NCBI RefSeq assembly: GCF_013368755.1
Contig: NC_049563.1
Span: 434,001 to 498,000, forward strand
DNA length: 64,000 bases
Source: Talaromyces rugulosus
Taxonomy: Eukaryota; Ascomycota; Eurotiomycetes; Eurotiales; Trichocomaceae
Direction of reading: 5' to 3'
The notes beneath the pieces were generated by a model that ran no database searches, had not been told where the DNA came from, and saw only the letters and a program-made list of their open reading frames with translations. Shown piece by piece: positions 10,948 through 22,177 of the stretch. The position numbers and the translations under genes were made by a program. How positions within the stretch are numbered: position 1 is the stretch's first letter; every line of letters starts with the position of its first letter.

Positions 10948-12235
10948 TAAATATCAGTTGATGAATGTAGATAGTATGTACTCATGTACATGTATATATA
11001 TATATACTGCTATGGTGAATCTCAAGTGCACGTCCAGTCAGGTTGCATTTAATACCTTGTATTTCAGCAAGTACAAGTAATTTACTTCCACAGTCCACTC
11101 CTTCCCCTTCATCTTTACAACAATCAACCAACTGATCCTCGATCGATTGAATATCAATTTGATATCAATTGATGTAGAGCTATATAGTGTGTACATGATT
11201 GGCGCACGGCGCCGCACGCACGTGATGTCCCGATCCGGAAAGCGGGCCCGCTAGTGAAAGTTACGGTACCGATACCGAAAAATACGGCGATGGCAGGCAT
11301 CACAAATGAGCAGCGACAAGTCTCTTGCAAGTTCTCTCTTGCAACTATTCGCAAATTCCTCCTGCAAGTCCTTCAAAAACGTCCCCCCCCCCCCCAGCAG
11401 CATCACTCCAAGCTGCTCCCTCGACGCGCCGTCTCGCGGTGCTTGATACGTGCTCTCTTGCCGAGAAACCATGCCGGAAGCGGAAAGGCTAGCGCGGGCG
11501 AGCGTGTTTTGTCATGTCAGGCTCAGACTTGACTTTCCTTCTCCTCTCGTCCAGAAAGCCCCAACCAGACAGAGAGCAGCGTCTCACCATCGCCGTCGCC
11601 GTCTGCCCCAGTGACGAAGCCAGCACTTTGCCTCGCTAGCTGTCGAGCCCCCCCGGCCCGATATCCCGGACTTGCTGCCTGCGCGCTGTGCTCCGCTGTT
11701 TGTCTTTGTCTTTGTCTCGTCGTCGTCGCCTGGCGCTTGGCAACAATCCAACCCCCTGCGCGTGCTTTCGCGGCTGTGACCAAGACTCCATTCGCCTGGC
11801 ACGTCCCCCCCTCCACTCCCCAGGGCAATAATATACCCCGATACTTTCATATCTATCGCCTGCCGCCCTGTTGGCGCGCCGTTTACTCTGCTGGCCTGGT
11901 ATGTGCTGACCCTGTGCTTGCCTCCCCCAATGCTTCGTCACTGCTCCCTGCTCGTCGCCTGAAAAACCCTGCGCGCTTGGCCGTCCCCGGCGACCGCTGC
12001 GCCTCGGCGCGTCCTCGCACCCAACCACCATGCCTCTCCAATCCTGAGGGCTTGCGCTTGCATACTGATATTCTGACGCGGTGTTTTCTTTGAACTAGGC
12101 TTCTTTAATGATGCGACCGTAGACAGTCAGTCCCACTGTCCTTCTCTGCACCATCGCGATTGTCACATTCCGACGTGCCTCGCATGAAAAACACGTCTCC
12201 AATCGCGCTACCTTCCACCCATAGATTGAAGAGCC
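10948..12235. promoter_or_regulatory. snf5 upstream region and long pyrimidine-rich leader
   Basis: A 1.3 kb spacer with a TA-dinucleotide stretch (about 10989-11005), a C13 run (11383-11395) and a strongly CT-rich stretch from about 11530 to 12230 that looks like the promoter and 5' leader of snf5. Overlapping open frames on both strands here are composition artefacts of GC-rich sequence; none has a recognisable domain. Confidence 0.5.
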
Positions 12236-14644
12236 ATGCCTTCCCCCGACACATCTGATGGCGATCTTTCGCATGCCGCCTTTGCACCGGGCGATTCGCA
12301 TCCCCTTATCCCCCACAATGGCTCTGAAAACACGGGGCCGGAGCCCTCTGGCCCATCGCAAGACGGGGAGACCAATGGCTCTAACTTGACTTCGATATCT
12401 GAATCGAAGCAGAATGCCAAGGCAATGCTGGCTGCATCGGGCATCTCAGACCATGCGTCGACTCCCAACGGCGCCAATGGCGTGAACGCGAGTCGCAAAC
12501 GTTCTCGGTCTGGCTCTGTGATATCCCCTAACGCCCCGGAAAGCTTGCCTGTGCGCGTGCGTGAAACTCCCGTTGACAAGATTCTGTTAGAGCAATATGT
12601 CTATCGCGAGTTTCAGCACAATGCTCTGGCAGCTACCCGTAACACTAGTCAAGATCTGCTCCAGCAAAAGCGCGTCGAGAGAGACCACCTATTGGCATTG
12701 CGCCGAGAAACACAAATGAACCCTGCTGCGCTCTACGGCACTGGCTATGAGGGCTTTGGCAATCACCGAACAGACCTCCGAAACCAACATCCCCAACTGC
12801 TGTACCCATCTCATCGTCGCCGACCAGGCGGGAGAAAGGCCAGAGAATTGCGCGTATCGAGGAAGGATATGAAAACACAAAGTGAACAGCGAGAAGACTT
12901 GGTCCCAATTCGTCTAGACTGTGATTGGGAAAAAGTAAAGATTCGCGATACATTCACGTGGAATCTTCACGACCGCGTGACTTCTCCTGAGCTGTTTGCC
13001 GAGAAACTGGTCGAGGATTTAGGCCTTGCTATCGAGACAAGTGGTCCCCTCATCCGACAAATAACCCAGAGCATTCATGAACAGCTGGGCGACTACTTTC
13101 CACACGTGTTTATGGAAGATGAGGCTCTCGACCCCCATCTACCGTATGATGCTTACAAAAACGACGAGATGCGGATTTTGGTGAAGCTTAACATAACCAT
13201 TGGCCAGCACACACTAGTCGACCAATTCGAATGGGAAATCAACGACCCTTACAACTCCCCCGAAGAATTTGCATTGCAAATGACCAATGACTTGTCGCTC
13301 TCCGGCGAATTTACGACCGCAATTGCCCATTCGATTCGAGAACAAGTCCAACTTTTCACCCGATCCCTATACATCACAGCACATCCATTTGACGGTCGAC
13401 CGGTGGATGATCCAGACCTCAAGACTGCCTTCTTACCTTCTCCGTTGCTGTCGACATTCAGACCGTTCCAGGCCGCAAAAGACTACACTCCGTATCTTTA
13501 CGAGCTCAACGAGGCGGATCTTGAGCGCACCGAAGTTTCGATATCGAGAGAGCAACGGAGACAGAAGCGGTCTGTCAATCGTCGCGGCGGCCCTGCTCTT
13601 CCGGACCTGAAAGATCGTCAACGGACTATTCGAACAATGGTCGTATCCTCGGTCATCCCCAACAGCGCTTCTTCAATCGACGAGACACATTTGTACAAAC
13701 GTTCAGGAAGTGGTCGAACGAGACGCTCCGGTGCTGGACAACGCGACGGGATCGATGACTCTGATCTTTCGGATAGTGACGATTCCTCTGTTGGTTCTCC
13801 AGCAATTGGTGTTCATTTATCCCAAGGCACAGCTCGCACGAGAGGAATGCGAGGCGCGGCATCCGCAGCACAGGCGGCATTACGAGCGAATTTTACACAC
13901 TCGGCTACCCCGGAGCCTTCCGTGCATGAGATTAGAGCCCCGCGGAGACGGGAGTACCGAGAGGAGAGCTCAGAGGAGCCAGAGAAGCTTGTCGTCAGGC
14001 TCAAGATCTCCAAAGACCGTTTCAGATTCTTTTTGCAAGAGCAGAAAAACCGGAGGCAGCCATCGACGCCTAATGTTTCGGGACATAGCCTGCCACCTAA
14101 AGGCAACACTCCGCAGTTACAAACTCCTGTTCAGAGTACAATGCCTCCGCCAACTGCACAGCATCAAAGTGCCACTCCAATTCGACCAGGCAATACGACC
14201 GGAGCAGCTCCAACGCCGCAGATCGGAGCTGTTGACGCACCTCCACCTCCCGTATCTGCCCCACCACCTGTGAGTACTTTTTTTTATCAAGTGTATATAT
14301 TAGTGATATTTCAAACTGACAAGACCCAGCCCGCTCCACGTTGGCTTGTCTCTGGCCTAGAACAGCTGAAACGATTCTATCCCAATGACCAATTCGAGGG
14401 TGTCATGCGACATTCTGCTGTCGACACAACAACAATGATGCCAGTAGGCAACCCAGCTCAAGCCAATAACCCAAGGCTAAAATACCAATACCTCCCTCGG
14501 ATACGGTGTCTGGACTGTCCCGGAAAACTGTATACGCCCGGACCCGGAATGACAGTTGATAACTTTGAAGTCCATCTTAGAAACCGACAGCACAAGGAAC
14601 GTGTTGAAGAGAGAGTTGGACGGAGAGCAGCTGCTCCTGTATAA
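12236..14644 (+). CDS. snf5: SNF5/SMARCB1 subunit of SWI/SNF chromatin remodeller
   Basis: Core subunit of the SWI/SNF remodelling complex, nuclear. Two exons, 12236-14269 and 14330-14644, give 782 residues. The SNF5 repeat domain covers about residues 222-430: LVPIRLDCDWEKVKIRDTFT followed by the second repeat with MRILVKLNITIGQHTLVDQF and YNSPEEFALQMTNDL. The C-terminus carries a conserved fungal element with a Cys-Cys/His-His pattern (CLDCPGKLY, then HLRNRQH). The intron at 14270-14329 has donor GTGAGT, branch CTGAC and acceptor CAG, but is exactly 60 bases and stop-free, so retention would insert 20 residues. The length (S. cerevisiae Snf5 905, Sfh1 426) favours Snf5 over the RSC paralogue Sfh1, but paralogue assignment is inferred. 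Confidence 0.9.
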   Translation: MPSPDTSDGDLSHAAFAPGDSHPLIPHNGSENTGPEPSGPSQDGETNGSNLTSISESKQNAKAMLAASGISDHASTPNGANGVNASRKRSRSGSVISPNAPESLPVRVRETPVDKILLEQYVYREFQHNALAATRNTSQDLLQQKRVERDHLLALRRETQMNPAALYGTGYEGFGNHRTDLRNQHPQLLYPSHRRRPGGRKARELRVSRKDMKTQSEQREDLVPIRLDCDWEKVKIRDTFTWNLHDRVTSPELFAEKLVEDLGLAIETSGPLIRQITQSIHEQLGDYFPHVFMEDEALDPHLPYDAYKNDEMRILVKLNITIGQHTLVDQFEWEINDPYNSPEEFALQMTNDLSLSGEFTTAIAHSIREQVQLFTRSLYITAHPFDGRPVDDPDLKTAFLPSPLLSTFRPFQAAKDYTPYLYELNEADLERTEVSISREQRRQKRSVNRRGGPALPDLKDRQRTIRTMVVSSVIPNSASSIDETHLYKRSGSGRTRRSGAGQRDGIDDSDLSDSDDSSVGSPAIGVHLSQGTARTRGMRGAASAAQAALRANFTHSATPEPSVHEIRAPRRREYREESSEEPEKLVVRLKISKDRFRFFLQEQKNRRQPSTPNVSGHSLPPKGNTPQLQTPVQSTMPPPTAQHQSATPIRPGNTTGAAPTPQIGAVDAPPPPVSAPPPVSTFFYQVYILVIFQTDKTQPAPRWLVSGLEQLKRFYPNDQFEGVMRHSAVDTTTMMPVGNPAQANNPRLKYQYLPRIRCLDCPGKLYTPGPGMTVDNFEVHLRNRQHKERVEERVGRRAAAPV

Positions 14645-15517
14645 TGACTTGTTTTTCGAGGAATACAACTGTCATCAATAATCTATGGTCATAAAGAGGT
14701 GGAAATGTAGCTCATTCGAATCATTGGTTTCTTTTTTCTTTTCCTTCTGGAACATGAACTTTTTTTAACTTTCCCTACTCAAAGCACATAGTACATAAAG
14801 AAGAGAGAGGATGAAGAAAGAAAATCCCCCGCATATAATTATCTTTTCATTTTTTTTCTCTCATTTCTCTTCGGGGGAGGGCTTTCTAGTCTCTCCACAT
14901 CGGTGTTCTTTTGTTCTTTCTTTTATGGTCATCATCATCATATCAATTGATGCCTTGTTGGATAGTTTTGTGGGTGGGCGCGTGTACTGTAAATGAGTTT
15001 ATGATACATTTTGATGTTTATTTTTCTTCTTTTTTATTCGTAGTGTGTAGACATCTGAAATTTCATTTACATTCCAGCAAGTAAACCTTTTTGAAGTATA
15101 GCATACATTGATTGAACATTTCGACTCCACTGATAGAGAGACTTGAAAAAGATAAATAAACATACACAGAATGACGGTAGGAGAAACATCTGAATAGAAG
15201 AGGGGGATATAAATGTTTACGGAAAAGCATGTTATACTATAATATAGAAAAGAAAAAAGAACAACAACAGCAACGAAAAAGGCATTCACAATATCATCGA
15301 ATAGATTCACACACGGATTGAGAAGAAATTTTCAAGTCCCGAGATCTCACTAAACTGGCAAACAACAATCAATCGAAACGTCAACATGGACATGACATGA
15401 CAGATGGGTATTTTGGATGGAAGGCAGAACGAAAAATATAAACTTTACTTGAAAAAAAAAAAAAAAAAAAAAAACAAGAGCAGCAATAATATTCAGACAG
15501 AAGAAATACAGTGGTAA
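14645..15517. other. Convergent spacer of snf5 and pds5
   Basis: An 873-base AT-rich region between converging genes, with T-rich patches at 14725-14870 and an A23 homopolymer at 15452-15474 close to the pds5 stop. No gene is visible. Confidence 0.5.
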
Positions 15518-18500
15518 TCATCCCCGTCGGGTTGATCGTCGAACGGGTAGACTCTCTGTCTTGGTAGACTTTTGGACGGGCGATGCCTTCTTCGCTGGCG
15601 TGCTCTTTTTCGTCTTGACGGGGGGTGGTGAGGGCTCGGCGTCGGCCATTTCCTCATCGTTGTCGTCGGAGGCTTCTTTATTTTCATCATCGCTGTTTTC
15701 TTCCCCTTCATCATCTTCCCCGTCTTCATTCTCCTCATCCTCGTCCTCGTCCTCTTCTTCTTCATCATTCTGTTCGATTTTCTCCATCTCAAGATCGTCT
15801 TCGTCACTGTCTCGGTCAGCATAGCTGACGCCCTTTCCAACACCACGGCCACTTCGTCTCCGTGATGCTGCGGTTCCCTTTTCGTCGCCGTCAAAGTCAG
15901 ATCCCCATTCGTCTTCCGCGTTTCTTTTCTTTTTAAACACTTTGGTGCCTAACGACTTTCGTCCACCGGATGACCTCTGTTTCCGAGCTTTCTTTGGTTC
16001 GCCGTTTCCATTCGTGGCGGCATATTCACTCTTTCTCTTCCTCCCGGCATTGGCAGCATGAGATTGCTTCCTGGGTCGCATCCAGGATCGCACGATGCCA
16101 TCGAGAACATCGTCGAAATCCTCCGGAAGGAAACTCTTGTCAGCGACATCTTGAGCTTCTTTGTGGCTCGCCATGGCGGAAAAGAGTGAACTAGGTAGCC
16201 TCATTTTTCCAGGATAGGTCTCGAGAATACTACCACTGCCCCCGGCACCACCGATTTTGTGCTGCTGCGCATAAACGTCTGCAAAGAGACGAATAGTGAC
16301 TTGAGCAAGATCTGAAAGTGTGTGGAGTCTGGTCGTGATCTCATCCGACCTCGTAATCCCATCCCTCGTCTGCTTCACCCGTTGTGCTACATGGTATATC
16401 AGCGAGATATTATTCTCGTTCGCAACAGCAGACAAGTAGAAAAGAATGTATCGAGAAAAGTCCGCCAATTCGGCCAACCGAGTCTCAGTGTCTTGGCTTG
16501 AGGGAGGGTAGTCCGGATGATAGGCAAGCAACGAGAGAAGCCGAGCAAACATGGACTCCATGACTGCCTGCTCCTTGCCCTTGGCGCTCGCTTGCATCTG
16601 GCGAGAAAAGAGAGTAGCGCGAGAACGAAGCCAGGTGAGCGTGCTCTCTTTCAAAGTGGGGCTTGGCTCAAAGGCAAGCAAGCACGGTATGGTATACCAA
16701 CGCACGCCCAAAAGGGATTTTTGTGAAAGCGTCTTTCGCAAGGCATTGACAAAAGCCGATCTTACAGGCAAAAGCCGATCTTGGGCGACTAAAGCTAACA
16801 AATGGAAGTCTTGGGGTTCGAGGAGTTGATCGCACGAGGCATGCGTGGCAGAAAGCTTGATTAGTAGCTTAGCGGCATGGAGACGAAGGTGAGGCTTTTG
16901 GGTGCTGGGCGTATCTTTCTTCTTTGAAATTTCACCCTCGCCCGCGACAAGCTTATTCAAAGTACTATACACTGGTTCTGCCAACGTGGGGAACTCTTCA
17001 TCTTCCACACCCTCCTTGCCACGGAGCCTATTGACAATAATTTTGAGCGCGAGCTCTTTAGCCCTTGTCTCTTCGTCCACTTCATCAGACCAGGTGTACT
17101 CTGAATTCGCTTCTTTCGACCGGTTCGTCAAGAGAATCTCATCAATAGCCATCGAGATGATTTTGGCACTCTCAGCATCTGTTTGCTTGGGGGCTAGGAG
17201 GTTCAATTGTGCAATAGTAGCTAGGCGTGTCAAGAAATAATCCGAGCCAAACTCGCAGTCTTTGACGCACTTTTGCACCAGGTCTTTTGCGTACATCTCT
17301 TTTTTATCGGCGACAGCCATTATGATAGAGACGGCATGTTTCGCGGCTCGGGGTGAAGAGCTGAACAATGCATAGTTTGTCAATGCTTGCAGGAATTTCC
17401 TCTCCTTGGGAAGTTTTTCAGGCAATTTCTTGGCAAACCCTGAGCAAGCCTTGAGAATTTCCTCGACACTGACATCGTCCGAAGACTTTGCGGAGGGGGC
17501 TTGAGCCTCCAGATCCTTGCACATCTCTTGTACCTGCGCTTCTAGAACCTCTGGATTATGGGAAGATATCTCCTTGAGCATTTCTTGAGCGGAATTGGCC
17601 AGGCCTTTCTCGTCCGTGCGTGAAAATTGCATGATAGCGGGTATATGGCTTCGGTTGAAAATGAGAGAGCTGGCCCGGTATAGGAATGGCGTTAAAGTAT
17701 CTAGTAAAGACGGAGTGTTTCCACTCTGTATCCTCTTGGCCAACTCCTTGATGGCTTTTGTAACGGTACGGTAGTCGCTCTGTGCAGCCATGGCAAACCG
17801 AATTAGCTGGTAGTTTCTTCGGTCATGGGTTTTGGCAAATTTCCAGAGGTCAGCCGAGACTCGTTGAGAATCCGGCAAAGACTTGGAGATGGTATCAATC
17901 ACACGAGTCAGCTGGGCCTTGACTCTGTCTTCGTCCTTTTCGACAACCCCACCCTGGAACATATTAGTGTTTGTTGAGAAGATATGGGGACCTGCATAAC
18001 TTACATTGTACTCCTCACATGTCTGAAGATAAATAGTCAGGGCTGTTCGCAAATTGATCTGTCGACCCTGGAATGCAAAGAAGACCCTCTTGGACTTGTC
18101 ATCAAGTCCTTTAAGAAGCGTCAAAATCCTTTCTACCCTGATCTTGTCCACTGAGCCTTCCGCGTCTTTCTGAGATTCTTGCGAGCCCCGTAGTCGTTGG
18201 GAAGAGTTTGCTTTTGTCTGTTTTGCTTTGATAGGAGGGTAGCTCAAGGGGAGCAAGTATTCAAACTGAACTCGATCAATGAGAGCTTGTATTTCGGGGT
18301 CGTTTGTGTAAAAAGCGTCATAAATCTTGGACGGAGCATCCTTTATTAGTGTGATAACCTGATCATTGCCTTCCTCAATCTCCCCAGCAGCAACTCCCCA
18401 TAATCTAGCAAATACTCGCATAGCACGATCTCTGACTGCTGGTTTGCGATCCTTGACACGCTCTGCGAGGATCGAGATGGCAGAATCAGCCGATGCAAGC

Positions 18501-20106
18501 CCACCAGTAATTGCAAGCTTATTCATAATGTCGGAGAACCCCATAGAGCCAACCGCGTCAACACCAGCCAGTCGAACTTTCTCATCGGCATCGCGAAGCA
18601 TGTTGGCTAGACTTCTAACCATAGACTGTTCATCGCTCTCGCTCAGCCCAGAGCCTCCGGCAGATGTTAACAGAATGCGCCCGACGGCGGTGGTCCACGC
18701 GGAGCGAACGGAGGCGGATTTATCCTGGCGACGACTCAAAAAGCTCTCGTACGCAGATGAATGTGCTTGAGCAAAAGGCTTTGGAGCTAGAGGGGTTTGC
18801 AGCATGTTTGGCTGGGGTATGATCTGAGAGTAGTCGCGCAAAGTGACTGGAGGGTACGCAGCTGGGTCCATTGGCGCAGCCGGGGGAGGCCCAGCAATTC
18901 CAACACCAGCAGCAAGATCGCCGAGAGTTGCTGTGGCTAAAAGGCGAAGAGAGACCGACTCAGCAGACAGCTCAGCTTCTAGTTGCGGAATAACGTTTTG
19001 CAATACATCCGGACAGGCGCGCCACAGCTCGCGTATTAGTCGGTGGGCTTTTCCTAGCTCTTTGATATCCTCAGCTTCATCATCTGACTCGCCGAAGCTA
19101 TGCCTTCGGTTTGAAGATTGCTTTGGCCCGTTCAAAGACCCAGAAGGAGCGGAGGCGTCAATAATCACATTGTTGAAATATTGACTGATATGGCTGGTCA
19201 TCTTCTCTGGGCATGCATGGCAAATCGCTTTGGCCATATCATAGGCTGGAGGATACTCTTTGAGCAGAAGTGTATCCTGATTCACATCGATCTCTAACTT
19301 TTTCCCTTTCTTCCCAGGCTGCTCAATCACATGTGGGTCGACACGAAGGAACTGCGCTATTATGATGTCGACAACCTCTGGTGCCAAAGTAGGAGACTCA
19401 TCGATTATTGTCACGAGGAGCCGGGTCATATCGTTTTCAACATTCTTGGCGACTTGCTCGCCTGTAGAGGCCTTTGACGACCCGGAGACGATATCAAAAC
19501 ACGACGAAAACAATGGCAAGATAAGAGCATCGGGAGCGTCGAGATCTGTCAAAAGAACAATACTTTTAACTTCGGCTAGGGAGTTCAAGACGTAGATATG
19601 CTGTCCGTTGTACGCGTTCGAGGGATCACCCAGGGCGGGAATTATAGACGTTACGATGCAGGTGAATATATCCTTAAAAAGGTCAGCATACAAACCACTT
19701 CGAGTAGAGATAATGCCGTTGATCGACAGAGATTGAGAATTGTGCACACCTTTAATTGATTCCCAGTAAAAGGCGCGTCTGGGGCGCAGAGCCGTAGAAT
19801 GTCGACGACACAACTCGTAACCCACGCGCGGACTCCCTTGTCTCGGTGGGCCAGAAGATGGCCATTGGCAAGCTCTTGAGAAACCTTCTTGAGCGAGTCT
19901 TTATCGATATCATCCTGTTCCATTGACGACAGCTCCTTGGCTAGCACTTGAAGACGGTCTAGCAGATCCGCGACAGGGATGGCAGACTTGCCCACGCGCC
20001 ATGACAACGGCTCGTTGAATCGCAACCTTTGTAGGCCCTGTTGATCCTCCTCCGGCTCGAGCACCTCGGCGTTCGAGGTTCTTGTTTGCCGAGTGCGCGC
20101 AGGCAT
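15518..20106 (-). CDS. pds5: Sister-chromatid cohesion protein Pds5 (BimD homologue)
   Basis: Cohesin regulatory subunit; the A. nidulans homologue is BimD. Three exons (20106-19750, 19672-18005, 17953-15518) give 1486 residues. The N-terminus MPARTRQTRTSNAEV leads into the Pds5 HEAT-repeat region (LRFNEPLSW, AKELSSMEQDDID, then DPSNAYNGQHIYVLNSLAEV). HEAT repeats run through most of the protein (for example ADEKVRLAGVDAVGSMGF and DRKPAVRDRAMRVFARLWG). The tail is basic, then extremely acidic (a Glu/Asp block encoded about 15650-15800), then a basic end RRSTRRG, suiting chromatin association. Intron 2 (18004-17954, 51 bases) has good sites but is stop-free and 3n. The open frame extends upstream of the chosen start, but MPARTR matches the family N-terminus. 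Confidence 0.95.
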
Positions 20107-20983
20107 GGTTGCGAGAAGAGCGGGGAAGCTGGCGGCAGCACAGGTCAGCGAATCATCAGATAGCTGCGGTGGTGTTTTCGCTGCAGTCTGTGTCCGGAGA
20201 GAGACAGAGAGAGATGCAGTCTGAGATCGCACCCGGGCGGGGGATTGATGGGATTGATGGGAGACCGCAGTCGCAAGAGCTGTGAGCGTGTGGTGTCGAG
20301 CTGGCAGAGTCTGGAGAGCGACGCAGCACGAGCAAGCCGGAGGAGCAGCAGCAGCCCGTTACGGAAGGCCCGACGCGTCTAGCGTGTCGGCGGAGCCCAA
20401 AGCAGGTGCGCGCAACATTGTTGACAACTACTACTATTAAATGCTTTTTACTCGACTTTTAGATAGCTTAATAATGGCTTGAAGGCAATGGATCGCTAAT
20501 CTGTATTAAGTCTATGTATTTTCTGTAAAGCAGCAGTAAAAAAAGGGAGTTCTAGCATAGAAATATAGGATATAAGATATAGAAATACAAAAATGTGTTC
20601 ATAAACCTAAAACGCACGCATGCATGCTCCTATTGCTAAGCAAAGACTTGATAATTCTCCAATGTAATAAAATAGTTAGTTGTACGACAAGTTCAACAGC
20701 ACAAAGAAGTTGTACCAGTGAAGTATGTACGGATATGTTGCTGCCTGAGGCAGAAGTCTTGGCACGTCCCAATCGGGACTAAACTAGGGTACGCCCTTCG
20801 CTTAGCGACCTGGTTTGCACTCAGCCGGCAAATCCACCTTGGGGCCCGACATTTTGAGATCGCGAATTTTGATCCCGTCACGACAACTCTCGACAACGAC
20901 CTCCCACGACAACCGACGAGGTAGGCTTGTTTGCATCATAATTGCTCCGCTGCGGATTGTTAACGAGGATTTTATCTACACAG
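20107..20983. promoter_or_regulatory. Divergent region of pds5 and rpl32, including rpl32 5'UTR intron
   Basis: An 877-base spacer: GC-rich next to pds5 (to about 20420), then AT-rich, then the rpl32 leader. Positions 20921-20983 read as an intron in the rpl32 5'UTR (donor GTAGGC, acceptor CTACACAG) that ends directly at the ATG. Confidence 0.6.
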
Positions 20984-21700
20984 ATGGCGGCCAAGACACA
21001 CATTAAGATCGTGAAGAAGCGTTAGTCTCCCGACTCTGTTTTCTGTTTCGCACATCCAACAATCGAATACACGGCGACATATGGAGGATTGCATCGAGGA
21101 ACTCTGCTGACATTCGGTCGTCGTTATATAGGCACCAAGCGCTTCTTCCGCCACCAGTCCGACACCTTCAAGGTAGATACTCCGCTGGATACGACTTTCG
21201 AAGCATGAACAGGAAAACTAATTCATCATCCAGTGTGTGCCTGCAGCATGGCGCAAGCCCAAGGGTATCGACAACTGTGTCCGCCGTCGCTTCAAGGGCA
21301 CCATTGCCATGCCATCCGTACGTTGCACCCACCGGGTCGAACGATTTTTCGAGAAGATCGATGTGGTGAATTTGACGCTGATGGAGTATGATTATAGATT
21401 GGTTATGGTAGCAACAAGAAGACCCGCCACATGATGCCCTCCGGCCACAAGGCTTTCCTTGTCCACAACCCCAAGGACGTTGAGCTCCTGCTCATGCACA
21501 ACCGCACCTACGCCGCCGAGTACGTTCCTTGTTATATACCATGCCATCGCCCTTTAATGTCTAGTTTTAATATGCTAATGAATACCTGCAGGATCGCCAG
21601 CGCCGTTTCGTCCCGCAAGCGTGTCGACATCCTCGCAAAGGCCAAGGCTCTCGGTGTCAAGGTCACCAACGCCAAGGGCCGTGTCACCACTGAGTCATAA
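20984..21700 (+). CDS. rpl32: 60S ribosomal protein eL32
   Basis: Five coding exons (20984-21020, 21132-21172, 21234-21317, 21398-21519, 21592-21700) give 130 residues, the normal length for eL32, a component of the large cytoplasmic ribosomal subunit. The protein reads [20 protein letters not shown], then [37 protein letters not shown] and [20 protein letters not shown], ending [15 protein letters not shown], diagnostic throughout. The first coding intron uses the weaker donor GTTAGT. The many short introns near the 5' end and the 5'UTR intron abutting the ATG are usual for fungal ribosomal protein genes. I saw no convincing snoRNA inside the introns. Confidence 0.97.
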
Positions 21701-22177
21701 ACTCGCCATGCATCGTCAACAGGGTTTATTTCTTTTGTGTGTTCCTGGTTCTTGTTTTATGCTGTCCCTGGGAGGGATGGTTATCAATGGCATCTTGTGT
21801 GTGTTGTAGTGGGTTACGAATTTCGAAAGGAATTGCAATGAATTGCCTCCCCCGAAAATTCAAATTAGGGAGGCCGGAAAAACTTTTTTTGTTCAAAAAA
21901 ACAAAGGATCGGCTTTTTTTATGACGACTGCTCGATCTGAGTAATGACGGCCCCGGTGACTTGAGACCGATGATTATTTTTGTTGGATTCGAGGTGCTCA
22001 GTACCGAGACAAATATCTTCTTCTGCGTGCGTTCTACGATTCTTGTTGATAGAGGCAAGGAAAATTAGAATTCAAGTGCATTAGCGCAGGAAATAAAATC
22101 AAAAATTCTTTCAAACTCTTTCCACTTTTTATTCAAACTTCTCTACTCCAAAGGTATAAAGATGCTACTACTATGTA
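21701..22177. other. Convergent spacer, rpl32 and pseudouridine synthase 3' ends
   Basis: A 477-base spacer between converging genes. The right end is AT-rich. No gene or structured element is seen. Confidence 0.5.

Noticed and set aside
11611..12093. 160-residue frame upstream of snf5
   Set aside because: Arises from the CT-rich leader; overlapping frames on the other strand are equally open, and none resembles a protein family.
15561..15824. Serine-rich frame antisense to the pds5 end
   Set aside because: It is the reverse reading of the acidic tail codons of pds5.
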